Assembly (NCBI GenBank): GCA_947259415.1
Contig: CAMYMI010000014.1
Location: 58,685-122,684, forward strand
Source of the DNA: an uncultured Ectothiorhodospiraceae bacterium
Lineage (GTDB): Bacteria; Pseudomonadota; Gammaproteobacteria; UBA9214
DNA length: 64,000 nt
Direction of reading: 5' to 3'
Of this stretch, positions 46,769 through 55,514 are shown piece by piece (the first letter of the stretch is position 1; every line of letters starts with the position of its first letter). The position numbers and the translations under genes were made by a program. The notes below the pieces were generated by a model. It searched no databases, had not been told where the DNA came from, and saw only the letters and a program-made list of their open reading frames with translations.

Positions 46769-48232
46769 ATGAAGCAATCCATACAACTTCGTATCGGTCA
46801 GAGTCTGACCATGACCCCGCAGCTGCAACAGGCGATCCGCCTGCTGCAACTCTCTACCCTCGAATTACAGACCGAGATACAGAACGTCCTTGAATCAAAC
46901 CCCATGCTCGAACAGGATGAGGGCGAAACACAGGAGTCTCGCGAGACGGAGGGTAACAGTGATCAGCGCGAGGCCAATGGCAAGGATGTTGATGCGCCGC
47001 TGACGGATAAAAACGACGACACCATTCCGGATGATCTTCCGGTTGACAGCAATTGGGAGGATATCTACGACACGGGTATAACCAGCTACAGCGCCCCGGG
47101 CACCGATGACAGGCGTGACATCTACGAGACCATCACGGGCAAGACTGAATGCCTGCATGACCATCTCTACTGGCAGCTTGATCTTGTCAATATGTCCGAG
47201 ACCGACCGCATTATTGCCCACAGCCTTGTTGACGCCATTGACGATGACGGCTACCTGACTCAGAACCTGGATGAAATTCACCGCAACCTGCCTGAGCATC
47301 TGGAAGCAGACATTGACGAAGTCGAGGCAGTCCTGCACCGGATCCAGCAATTCGACCCCGTCGGGATAGGTGCACGTGATCTGCGCGAGAACCTGGAACT
47401 ACAGCTGGACCAGTTCAACCCCGACACTCCCTGGCTGAAGGAAGCGAGGACCCTTGTCAGGGACCACTTCAAGCTGCTCGGCAATCGCGACTATAACCAG
47501 CTCAGCCGCAGGATGGAGCTGCCAAAGGACGACCTGCAACACGTTCTCCACCTGATCCAGTCACTGAATCCGCGGCCCGGTTCCATGTTCAACAACACGG
47601 AACCTGAATATATTGTCCCGGATGTCTTCGTCTACAAGCACAATGACAAATGGCGTGTGGAATTGAATACCGATGCCATCCCCAGGCTGCGCATCAATGC
47701 CTTGTATGCAAACATGGTGAAACGCGCCAACAACAGCAAGGACAACACCTACCTCAGGGACAACCTGCAAGAAGCACGCTGGTTTCTCAAGAGCCTGCAA
47801 AGCCGGCACGAGACCCTGCTCAAGGTGGCAAATAGCATTGTGATGCGACAGCACAATTTCTTCGACTACGGCGAAGAGGCGATGAAACCCATGGTCCTGC
47901 GCAGTATCGCGGAGGAAGTGGAGATGCATGAGTCCACCATATCGCGCGTGACAACCCGAAAATACATGCATACCCCGCGCGGTATCTATGAGTTCAAATA
48001 TTTCTTTTCCAGTCATGTCAGCACCGAGTCCGGTGGCGAATGCTCTGCCACTGCAATCCGCGCAATCATCAAGAAACTGGTTGCCGCTGAAAACCCGATA
48101 AAACCGCTGAGTGACAACAAAATGGCCGGCATTCTCGCCGAACAGGGTATCAAGGTCGCGCGCCGCACCATTGCCAAGTATCGCGAGTCGTTATCGATTT
48201 CACCTTCCAATGAACGCAAACGCCTGGCATAG
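46769..48232 (+). CDS. rpoN: RNA polymerase sigma-54 factor
   Basis: This 487-residue sigma-54 has a region I rich in Leu/Gln ([32 protein letters not shown]), an acidic region II ([11 protein letters not shown]), a core-binding domain and the C-terminal DNA-binding part. That part includes the RpoN box [12 protein letters not shown] and an HTH ([30 protein letters not shown]). It directs transcription from -12/-24 promoters with enhancer-binding proteins. It stands between lptB and hpf, its usual place. Confidence 0.97.
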   Translation: MKQSIQLRIGQSLTMTPQLQQAIRLLQLSTLELQTEIQNVLESNPMLEQDEGETQESRETEGNSDQREANGKDVDAPLTDKNDDTIPDDLPVDSNWEDIYDTGITSYSAPGTDDRRDIYETITGKTECLHDHLYWQLDLVNMSETDRIIAHSLVDAIDDDGYLTQNLDEIHRNLPEHLEADIDEVEAVLHRIQQFDPVGIGARDLRENLELQLDQFNPDTPWLKEARTLVRDHFKLLGNRDYNQLSRRMELPKDDLQHVLHLIQSLNPRPGSMFNNTEPEYIVPDVFVYKHNDKWRVELNTDAIPRLRINALYANMVKRANNSKDNTYLRDNLQEARWFLKSLQSRHETLLKVANSIVMRQHNFFDYGEEAMKPMVLRSIAEEVEMHESTISRVTTRKYMHTPRGIYEFKYFFSSHVSTESGGECSATAIRAIIKKLVAAENPIKPLSDNKMAGILAEQGIKVARRTIAKYRESLSISPSNERKRLA

Positions 48233-48253
48233 GCTTAAAAAGGAGCGTTTTTA

Positions 48254-48574
48254 ATGCAAATAAACCTGACAGGACATCATGTCGATCTGACCTCACCTTT
48301 ACGCGACTATGTAAACAACAAAATGGAGCGCCTGGAGCGTCACTTTGATAATGTTACGGATATCCACGTCATTCTCAGCGTGGAAAAGCTGCGCCACAAG
48401 GCCGAGGCGACACTGAACGTCAGCGGCGGCCGACTGTACGCCGATGCGACCGAGGAAGACATGTATGCTGCCATTGATGCCCTAACGGACAAGCTGGACC
48501 GCCAGGTCAAGAAGCACAAGGAAAAAGTAACCGACCATCACCGCAATGAGGGCTCAATTAAGAACCATGTTTAG
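48254..48574 (+). CDS. hpf: ribosome hibernation promoting factor (short form)
   Basis: This 106-residue short HPF/YfiA protein carries MQINLTGHHVDLTSPLRDYVNNKMERLERHFDNV, with the typical GGRLYADATEEDMYAAIDALTDKLDRQVKKHKEK. It promotes 100S ribosome formation or stabilises inactive 70S in stationary phase. It lies 21 bp after rpoN and precedes ptsN in the conserved rpoN operon. A GGAG-type ribosome-binding site precedes its ATG. Confidence 0.95.
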   Translation: MQINLTGHHVDLTSPLRDYVNNKMERLERHFDNVTDIHVILSVEKLRHKAEATLNVSGGRLYADATEEDMYAAIDALTDKLDRQVKKHKEKVTDHHRNEGSIKNHV

Positions 48575-48624
48575 AATGTCAATACTCAACTAACCCTGGA
48601 ATAACCTGACGGAACACTAGTCTG

Positions 48625-49095
48625 ATGAACATATCCGAACTCATTAATCCGGAATGCGTACTGTGTTGCCCGGAGGTCGGCAGCAAGAAACGTCTACTGG
48701 AAAAGATCAGTGAACTGCTGACGAGGAGCGCCCCGCAGTTGTCACAAAATGAAGTCTTCGAGAGCCTGATCAACCGTGAAAAGCTTGGCAGTACAGGGCT
48801 AGGTATGGGCGTGGCTATCCCCCATGGTCGCATGGCGGCACTAAACCGACCGGCATGCGCGTTCATCAAGCTCGATATACCGGTTGACTTCGATGCGGCT
48901 GACGAGCGACCGGTAGACCTGGTATTCGCCCTGCTGGTTCCCGAAGACTCTACGGAGGAACACCTGCAGATACTGTCCGGTATTGCGGAACTATTCAGTA
49001 ATGAGAGCTTTTGTGCCAGCATGCGCCAGTGCACGAGTGATGAGTGTGTCTATCAGCTGTTAAACCATCAGGAAGCACAGCAAATCCCTGCATGA
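48625..49095 (+). CDS. ptsN: nitrogen-regulatory phosphotransferase PtsN (EIIA-Ntr)
   Basis: This 156-residue EIIA of the fructose type used for regulation carries the phosphorylated His in GMGVAIPHGRMAALN. Other marks are LVFALLVPEDSTEEHLQILSGIAELF and an N-terminal region characteristic of PtsN. It is phosphorylated from HPr-like proteins and adjusts K+ uptake and other processes. Its stop overlaps hprK (ATGA). Confidence 0.93.
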   Translation: MNISELINPECVLCCPEVGSKKRLLEKISELLTRSAPQLSQNEVFESLINREKLGSTGLGMGVAIPHGRMAALNRPACAFIKLDIPVDFDAADERPVDLVFALLVPEDSTEEHLQILSGIAELFSNESFCASMRQCTSDECVYQLLNHQEAQQIPA

Positions 49096-50033
49096 GTACC
49101 GTGCTGACAATCAGCGCACTGCATGACGCGCTCCGGGACAAGCTCGGGCTTGAGTGGATCAGTGGCGAACAGTACGGTGATAATATTATCTCTTCATCAA
49201 GGGATCTCGGCGGCGACCTCTCGCTCGTCGGTCAGCTCAACCTGATCAACCAGCATCGCATACAGGTTCTCGGCAAAAGGGAACAGGAGTACCTCGACAA
49301 ATTAAAAAAGAACTCACGCAAGGATGCGATCAGCCTGCTTTTCTCGGGACAGTCTGCTCTGGTCATTATCGCTAAAGGTCCGGCTGCACCCGAAGACCTG
49401 CTACAGGCTGCCGAAAGCAGCGGCACGCCCGTGCTTTCCTCAGGTCTTCCGGGGCAGGTAACCATCAAGAACCTGCAATACTACCTGAGTAAGTATTTTT
49501 CCGAGAAGATCACCCTGCACGGGGTCTTTATGGAGGTCATGGGAACCGGCGTACTCATAACAGGAGAGTCGAGCGTCGGCAAGAGCGAACTTGCGCTCGA
49601 ACTCCTGACCCGTGGTCACCGATTGATCGCGGACGACGTCACCGAGTTTGCACGCACTGCACCGGACACATTAAATGGCACCTGTCCTGAAATGTTACGT
49701 GATTTTCTCGAGGTAAGGGGACTGGGAATACTCAACGTACGCGCCATGTTCGGAGCCAGCTCGATTAAGCAGAACCGTAACCTGCGGCTGATAATCATAC
49801 TGCAGGACATGGAAGATGCCATCAAGATGGACAGGTTGCATGGCAGCAAACGGATGTGTTCCATACTGGACGTGGATATTCCGGAAGTTACACTACCGGT
49901 TGGCCCCGGCAGAAACCTGGCCGTCCTGCTGGAAACTGCCGTTCGCAACCATATTCTTCATACCAAGGGATATGATGCCAGCCAGGACTTTATCGAACGC
50001 CAGAAGCAGCGCCTTGAAAACGCACATCAATGA
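49092..50033 (+). CDS. hprK: HPr kinase/phosphorylase
   Basis: This 313-residue enzyme starts at the ATG overlapping ptsN's stop. The Walker A motif is LITGESSVGKSELALELL, with the family-specific GHRLIADDVTEFAR, EVRGLGILNVRAMFG and the C-terminal K-x-x-G-Y-D segment. It phosphorylates HPr at the regulatory serine and can reverse this. A matching serine (position 45, VNGKSIMG) is present in the HPr encoded at 51287. Confidence 0.96.
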   Translation: MSTVLTISALHDALRDKLGLEWISGEQYGDNIISSSRDLGGDLSLVGQLNLINQHRIQVLGKREQEYLDKLKKNSRKDAISLLFSGQSALVIIAKGPAAPEDLLQAAESSGTPVLSSGLPGQVTIKNLQYYLSKYFSEKITLHGVFMEVMGTGVLITGESSVGKSELALELLTRGHRLIADDVTEFARTAPDTLNGTCPEMLRDFLEVRGLGILNVRAMFGASSIKQNRNLRLIIILQDMEDAIKMDRLHGSKRMCSILDVDIPEVTLPVGPGRNLAVLLETAVRNHILHTKGYDASQDFIERQKQRLENAHQ

Positions 50034-50887
50034 ACCTGGTGATCATCAGCGGTCTCTCGGGATCGGGGAAAAGCACCGCGCTGCATACCCTGGAGGACAT
50101 GGATTACTACTGCATTGACAATCTTCCGGTTGGCCTGTTGGAGGCGTTCTCAAATGAATTCCGCAAGCCGCACCTGAAGCAGGTTACCCGGGTGGCAGCC
50201 GGCATCGATGCACGCAACCACCCTGACCAGATCAGCAATTTCCCCGCCATCATTGACGACCTGCAGGAACAGGGGATCGACTGCAAGATTCTGTTCCTGC
50301 AGGCAGATAATCACACCCTCCTGAAACGCTTCAGTGAAACGCGTCGCAAGCATCCCCTGACCGATCCCACTACACCACTGGCTGACGCGATCGAGAGGGA
50401 ACGCGAACTGCTGGCACCCCTCGCGGCCAGGGCCGACCTGTTTATGGATACCAGCCGCACCAATATTCACCAACTACGTGAATTCGTCAGAGAATGCATG
50501 GGGGCGCAGGAGAAGCCTGGACTATCCCTGGTGCTCAGGTCATTCGGTTACAAGCATGGCATCCCCGCTGATGTCGATTTCGTTTTCGATGCCCGCTGCC
50601 TCCCCAACCCTCACTGGGAAACCGACTTGCGCAAACTCACCGGCATTGATAATGAAGTTATAGAATTCCTTGACGCAGAACCGCTGGTACATGAATTTTA
50701 CAGGCAGATCGAGCAATTCCTGGAAACATGGATACCTCGCTACGGAGCAGACAACCGCAGCTATCTGAGTATCGCGATCGGCTGTACCGGCGGGCAGCAT
50801 CGTTCTGTCTACCTGGTCGAGCGTCTGGCAAAAGACCTCGGCAAGCTATTCGATGGTATTGTCACTAGACATCGGGAACTGGAATGA
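50030..50887 (+). CDS. rapZ: RNase adaptor / small-RNA regulator RapZ
   Basis: This 285-residue RapZ (YvcJ family) has an N-terminal P-loop (VIISGLSGSGKSTALHTLED) and a C-terminal GlmZ-binding-type domain (FGYKHGIPADVDFVFDARCLPNPHW, GCTGGQHRSVYLVERLA). In E. coli it guides RNase E to cut GlmZ, controlling glucosamine-6-phosphate. It overlaps hprK by 4 bp and the next gene by 4 bp. Confidence 0.95.
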   Translation: MNLVIISGLSGSGKSTALHTLEDMDYYCIDNLPVGLLEAFSNEFRKPHLKQVTRVAAGIDARNHPDQISNFPAIIDDLQEQGIDCKILFLQADNHTLLKRFSETRRKHPLTDPTTPLADAIERERELLAPLAARADLFMDTSRTNIHQLREFVRECMGAQEKPGLSLVLRSFGYKHGIPADVDFVFDARCLPNPHWETDLRKLTGIDNEVIEFLDAEPLVHEFYRQIEQFLETWIPRYGADNRSYLSIAIGCTGGQHRSVYLVERLAKDLGKLFDGIVTRHRELE

Positions 50888-51285
50888 ATGTTGGCCTGCT
50901 ATTGATCACCCACGACAAGCTGGGCAGAAGCCTCCTGAATACAGCCGCAATGATCCTGGGAGACATTCCGGTCGACGTCGGTACGATCGAGGTCCCGGGG
51001 GATAGTAATCCCGATTCGGTGTATGCCGATGCCTCCGCCACCTGTACTGCGCTGGACAAAGGGGATGGCGTACTGGTGCTTACCGATCTCTATGGCAGCA
51101 CACCGAGCAATATCGCCATTCGCCTGCTCGAGGAACACAACGTACTGGTGCTCTCGGGAGTGAGTGCGCCAATGCTGGTACGGGTACTGAATTATGCCTC
51201 GTGTCCACTGGAAGAACTCGGCAGCAAGGCTGAAAGCGGTGCCCTGGATGGCATCATCATGACCAAACAAAAACAGGCCTCATGA
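50884..51285 (+). CDS. PTS EIIA component, mannose/fructose (Man) family
   Basis: This 133-residue EIIA-Man domain has the phospho-His in LLLITHDKLGRSLLNTA. The conserved GVLVLTDLYGSTPSNIAIRLLEEHNV is present. It stands alone without EIIB/C/D, so it probably acts as a regulatory phosphate acceptor in the PtsN/HprK network rather than in mannose uptake. It overlaps rapZ and is 1 bp from the HPr gene. Confidence 0.9.
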   Translation: MNVGLLLITHDKLGRSLLNTAAMILGDIPVDVGTIEVPGDSNPDSVYADASATCTALDKGDGVLVLTDLYGSTPSNIAIRLLEEHNVLVLSGVSAPMLVRVLNYASCPLEELGSKAESGALDGIIMTKQKQAS

Positions 51286-51286
51286 A

Positions 51287-51556
51287 ATGGTGCAAAAACA
51301 AGTGACCATCATCAACAAGCTGGGCCTGCATGCACGTGCCGCAGCCAAGTTCGTCACCCTGGCCTCTTCCTTTTCCAGCGAGGTCGATCTATCCAAGGAC
51401 AACCAGACTGTTAACGGCAAGAGCATCATGGGCGTCATGATGCTGGCTGCATCAATAGGCACACGACTCACTCTCACGACAAACGGCATCGACGAGGAGG
51501 AAGCCATCACCCGTATTGAGGAGCTGGTACTCAACAAATTCGGGGAGGAGGAATAG
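51287..51556 (+). CDS. ptsH: phosphocarrier HPr
   Basis: This 89-residue HPr carries His15 in INKLGLHARAAAKFV (the EI-phosphorylated residue) and Ser45 in TVNGKSIMGVMMLAAS (the HprK target). Having both sites next to hprK indicates a two-signal regulatory HPr. It is followed after 87 bp by EI. Confidence 0.95.
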   Translation: MVQKQVTIINKLGLHARAAAKFVTLASSFSSEVDLSKDNQTVNGKSIMGVMMLAASIGTRLTLTTNGIDEEEAITRIEELVLNKFGEEE

Positions 51557-51643
51557 CCTTTTCTGACAGACAGGCAAGCTGACCTGCCACCGTGAACGGC
51601 GGCCAGGCGGTAAACAGCGATACAAAGAGGATCCAGACAGGCC

Positions 51644-53380
51644 ATGAGCCTTGTATTGAACGGAATAGGTGTTTCCCGCGGCGTTGCCATTGGCAAGGCC
51701 CACATAATCCTGCGAGGCAGCATCGAGGTTGTGGAAAGCGCTATCCCGCCGCAGTTTGTGGAGGACGAAGTTACGCGCTTCCTGAATGCTGTAGAGACCG
51801 CGCGCCTCCAGCTCAATTCGATCCGTGACAATATACCGGCCGACACACGCGCCGATATCGCGGCCTTCATCGACACACATTTGTTGATGCTGGATGACAC
51901 CACCATTGTCAACACGCCTATTGAGCTGATCCGGGAAAAGGGCTGCAATGCCGAATGGGCATTGAAACTTCAGCGTAATTCACTGGTCGATGTGTTCGAG
52001 CAGATGAATGATCCCTATCTGCGCACCCGTCGCGATGACGTCGACCATGTCATTAACCGTATTCAACGCATCCTTCTCGCCAGCAGTCAGGGCGACATCC
52101 GCAGCGGGGACAGCCTGCAGGGGACTATCGTCCTGACAGATGACCTGAACCCGGCAGAGACAGTAGTACTGAAGCACCAGGGTATCAACGGCTTCGCCAC
52201 GGAATCCGGCGGCCCACTGTCACATACCGCGATACTCGCGCGCAGCATGCAGATCCCCGCCGTCGTCGGTGCCCACGCTATCCAGCAGTACATCCGTGAC
52301 GGTGAACGCATCATCCTTGATGGTCAACAGGGTATCCTTATCGCGGACCCGGACCAGCGCACCCTGGAGCACTACATCAAGAGGGAGGCGCGCGAGGTAC
52401 AGCGCCGCGCCGAACTCACCAGCCTGGTCCAGACCCCTGCGATAACCCTGGACCACATACCGGTCACTCTGATGGCGAATATCGAACTCCCCGATGATAT
52501 CGAGGCCGTTGCGAGAGAGAACACCAACGGGGTGGGCCTGTACCGAACCGAATTCCTGTTTATGAACCGGGCCGAACCACCGGACGAGGAAGAGCAATAT
52601 GACTGTTACAGCCGCGTAATCGATGCCATGAATGGCAGGTTGCTGACCATCCGCACCCTGGACATAGGGGCGGACAAGGGTGTCGACTGGTCCGGCACCC
52701 GCTTCTGCAGCAACCCGGCACTGGGTCTGCGCGCCATCCGCCTGTGTCTGAAGGACCCCGGCATGTTTTCGCCGCAGTTGCGGGCCATCCTGCGTGCCTC
52801 CTCGCACGGGCCGGTCCGCATGATGATCCCCATGCTGTCCAATATCCAGGAACTGCACCAGGTGCTCAGCCTCATCCGTCATACCAAGGACGCCTTGGAG
52901 CGGGAAGGCATGGCCTACGACCCGCATATCCAGATCGGCGGCATGATCGAGGTCCCGGCCGCAGCCCTGTCCGCCGAGACATTCGCAAGGCAACTGGACT
53001 TCCTGTCCATCGGCACCAACGACCTGATCCAGTACACACTGGCGATCGACCGGGTAGACGACGAGGTCAACTACCTGTATGACCCGCTCCACCCGGCGGT
53101 ATTGCGGCTGATAAAAATGGTCATCGATGCCGGACAGGCGGCCGCCATCCCGATCGCCATGTGCGGGGAGATGGCCGGTGATCCGCGTTATACCCGCCTT
53201 CTGCTGGGCATGGGACTGACTGAATTCAGCATGCATCACACAGCATTGCAGGAAGTCAAACGCGTCATCAACCAGAGTGCGATCGAGTCCCTTGCCCCGG
53301 AGGTCGATGCCTTGCTGAGGGCTGCTGATCCTGAGAGGATCGTTACGCAAATCGAAGTCCTCAATAACTCTCTGCGCTGA
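51644..53380 (+). CDS. ptsI: PTS enzyme I (phosphoenolpyruvate-protein phosphotransferase)
   Basis: This 578-residue EI has an N-terminal HPr-binding domain (MSLVLNGIGVSRGVAIGKAHI), the active His in ESGGPLSHTAILARSMQIPAVVG, and a PEP-binding TIM barrel (GVGLYRTEFLFMNR, RTLDIGADKG, AMCGEMAGDPRYT). No GAF domain is present, so this is not the PtsP paralogue. It feeds phosphate from PEP to HPr and thence to the EIIA domains. No EIIB/EIIC is in the window. Confidence 0.96.
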   Translation: MSLVLNGIGVSRGVAIGKAHIILRGSIEVVESAIPPQFVEDEVTRFLNAVETARLQLNSIRDNIPADTRADIAAFIDTHLLMLDDTTIVNTPIELIREKGCNAEWALKLQRNSLVDVFEQMNDPYLRTRRDDVDHVINRIQRILLASSQGDIRSGDSLQGTIVLTDDLNPAETVVLKHQGINGFATESGGPLSHTAILARSMQIPAVVGAHAIQQYIRDGERIILDGQQGILIADPDQRTLEHYIKREAREVQRRAELTSLVQTPAITLDHIPVTLMANIELPDDIEAVARENTNGVGLYRTEFLFMNRAEPPDEEEQYDCYSRVIDAMNGRLLTIRTLDIGADKGVDWSGTRFCSNPALGLRAIRLCLKDPGMFSPQLRAILRASSHGPVRMMIPMLSNIQELHQVLSLIRHTKDALEREGMAYDPHIQIGGMIEVPAAALSAETFARQLDFLSIGTNDLIQYTLAIDRVDDEVNYLYDPLHPAVLRLIKMVIDAGQAAAIPIAMCGEMAGDPRYTRLLLGMGLTEFSMHHTALQEVKRVINQSAIESLAPEVDALLRAADPERIVTQIEVLNNSLR

Positions 53381-53515
53381 AGCCCTGTAGTCCGGTCGTA
53401 GGACATCAGAGCCCTCTGACCACCCTTCCCTTACCGTTGACTAGCCAGGCTGGTACACTGCCCACTGTCTTCATGAGCGGGGCCTTCCACTCCTGATCGC
53501 GACTGTATCGCAGCC

Positions 53516-54874
53516 ATGACCGATAGCGCAGAAACACGTAGCACAGAAAGTCGCCTGGAACTCCTCACGCAGGCGCTGGACTCAGGCGCGGCCGGCCAGA
53601 TCCGCAACCTGCTCGCCAACCTGCACCCTGCGGAAATTGCCGAACTGCTGGAATCCTTTCCGCACGGGCCGCGCGAGATACTCTGGGAACTGGTTCATCC
53701 TGATGACCAAGGTGAGTCGCTGGTCCATGTGAATGACGAGGTGCGGGCCGGCCTCATCAATGAAATGGAAACCCATGACCTGGTCGCCGCCACCGACGGC
53801 CTGGATGCTGACGATCTCGCCGACCTGCTCAAGGACCTGCCCGGCGCGGTTATCCAGGAAGTGCTGCGTTCCATGGACAAGCAGAATCGCGAGCGGCTGG
53901 TCGCGGTGCTGCATTTCCCCGAGGACAGTGCCGGCGGCATAATGAACGTCGACACCGTGACTGTGCGGGCCGACGTCAGCATCGATGTTATTCTGCGTTA
54001 CCTCCGGCTGCAAAAGGAAATCCCAAGCACCACTGATACCCTGTTCGTAGTGGATCGTGCAGGTCATTACAAGGGGTTGTTGCCCCTGACCACGCTACTG
54101 ACCAGTGATCCCGAAATACAGGTCGCCGCGGTCATGGACAGCGAGATACAGCCAATCTCTGCGACCATGCCGGATGACGAGGTCGCACGGCTGTTTGAGA
54201 ACCATGACCTGATTTCTGCCCCGGTGGTCGATGAGGCCGGCAAACTGCTGGGGCGGATCACCATCGACGATGTGGTGGATGTCATCCGCGAGGATGCCGA
54301 CCATTCCCTGCTGAGTATGGCCGGCCTCGATGAAGAGGATGACACCTTTGCGCCTATACTGATAAGTGCCCAGCGCCGCTCCCTGTGGCTGGGGATCAAC
54401 CTGTTCACCGCCTTCCTTGCCTCCTGGGTGATTGGTCTCTTTCAGGCGACTCTCGAGCAAGTCGTTGCCCTGGCCGTACTCATGCCGATCGTCGCCAGCA
54501 TGGGCGGCATTGCCGGTAGTCAGACACTGATCATCGTGATTCGAGGACTGGCGCTCGGCAAGGTAGGCAAAACCAACGCACGCTGGTTGATGTACAAGGA
54601 ACTGGCAGTCACGGTATTAAACGGACTCGGGTGGTCAGTGGTGGTCGCCGTGATTGCGACCCTGTGGTTCGAGGACGCGGCCATCGGCGTCATCATTGCC
54701 GTGGCACTGGTTATCAACCTAGTGTGCGCCGCAGGTTCCGGCCTGTCCATCCCCTTCATCCTCAAGCGCATGAACATCGACCCGGCACATGCCGGTACCG
54801 TCCTGCTGACGACGGTCACGGATGTGGTGGGCTTCATGGTCTTCCTGGGAATGGGTACTATCTTCCTGCTCTGA
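53516..54874 (+). CDS. mgtE: MgtE magnesium transporter
   Basis: This 452-residue MgtE has an N-terminal MgtE_N domain (LLANLHPAEIAELLESFPHGPREILW), a pair of CBS domains (about 130-260), a linker helix and five membrane helices. The pore motif is in PIVASMGGIAGSQTLIIVIRGLALG. It is an Mg2+-gated channel. It stands alone; a short palindromic repeat (54879-54930) follows its stop. Confidence 0.95.
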   Translation: MTDSAETRSTESRLELLTQALDSGAAGQIRNLLANLHPAEIAELLESFPHGPREILWELVHPDDQGESLVHVNDEVRAGLINEMETHDLVAATDGLDADDLADLLKDLPGAVIQEVLRSMDKQNRERLVAVLHFPEDSAGGIMNVDTVTVRADVSIDVILRYLRLQKEIPSTTDTLFVVDRAGHYKGLLPLTTLLTSDPEIQVAAVMDSEIQPISATMPDDEVARLFENHDLISAPVVDEAGKLLGRITIDDVVDVIREDADHSLLSMAGLDEEDDTFAPILISAQRRSLWLGINLFTAFLASWVIGLFQATLEQVVALAVLMPIVASMGGIAGSQTLIIVIRGLALGKVGKTNARWLMYKELAVTVLNGLGWSVVVAVIATLWFEDAAIGVIIAVALVINLVCAAGSGLSIPFILKRMNIDPAHAGTVLLTTVTDVVGFMVFLGMGTIFLL

Positions 54875-54878
54875 CATC

Positions 54879-54930
54879 GGGGTCAGAGCACAATTGTTTC
54901 TAATATTAGGGAATACTATGCTCTGGCCCT
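54879..54930 (+). repeat. short palindromic element, copy 1, after mgtE
   Basis: GGTCAGAGCA and TGCTCTGGCC form an imperfect inverted repeat around AATTGTTTCTAATATTAGGG. A related unit lies at 55465-55511, so the zinc-protease gene is bracketed by two copies. It resembles REP-type elements. Confidence 0.6.
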
Positions 54931-54946
54931 ATTAATTACTTAAATT

Positions 54947-55492
54947 ATGAAATCAACAAATTATATATTGATTGCGACACTACTCTATAGTGTCGCCGGG
55001 TGTTGTGTACTGGCTCGCGAAGATTCTATGCCAGTAGCTGGCTGGGTCGAGCGTGCAATTCTGTTCCCCGATGGCCTGCCCGTACATGCCAAGCTCGATA
55101 CCGGTGCCATGACGACGTCAATCAATGCCGTAGATCCCATTTTCTTCACACGTGATGGCAGTCGCTGGGTCCGATTTTCACTGACAAGTCGCCACGGTCA
55201 GACGATAATATTGGAACGACCTGTTGTGCGGGTTGCGACCATCAAACGTCATTTCAGCCGCACTCAGGAACGGCCGGTAATCAAGTTGGATATTTGTATC
55301 GGGGCAGTCCAGAAGACGGTTGAAGTTAACCTGGTGGATCGTACCGGCCTGAATTACCAACTCCTGGTTGGGCGGAATTTTCTTGGTAGTTCATTGTTAG
55401 TACAGTCCGACCGTACCTATCTTCTGTCAAAATCGGCAAAGGTGGGGTCAACAACAAAAGCGGAGGCAGAGCAAGATTGTTTCCAGTATTAG
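54947..55492 (+). CDS. retropepsin-like (RimK-linked) zinc-protease-family protein, secreted
   Basis: This 181-residue protein of Pfam Zn_protease (ATP-dependent zinc protease) type is really aspartyl-protease-like. It carries AKLDTGAMTTSINA with the catalytic-type Asp and ends with a domain closing VGRNFLGSS. A signal peptide (ILIATLLYSVAGCCVLA) with possible lipid Cys precedes. The last 10 or so codons lie in a repeat unit (55465-55511), so the C-terminal tail appears to have been replaced or extended by it. The role is unknown. Confidence 0.78.
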   Translation: MKSTNYILIATLLYSVAGCCVLAREDSMPVAGWVERAILFPDGLPVHAKLDTGAMTTSINAVDPIFFTRDGSRWVRFSLTSRHGQTIILERPVVRVATIKRHFSRTQERPVIKLDICIGAVQKTVEVNLVDRTGLNYQLLVGRNFLGSSLLVQSDRTYLLSKSAKVGSTTKAEAEQDCFQY

Positions 55493-55511
55493 AGAAAACG
55501 TGCTCTGATCC
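55465..55511 (+). repeat. short palindromic element, copy 2, overlapping the zinc-protease 3' end
   Basis: GGCAGAGCAAGATTGTTTCC, then AGTATTAGAG and TGCTCTGATCC, match copy 1 at 54879-54930 in order and spacing. The gene's stop codon (55490-55492) is inside the element. Confidence 0.6.
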
Positions 55512-55514
55512 CGT

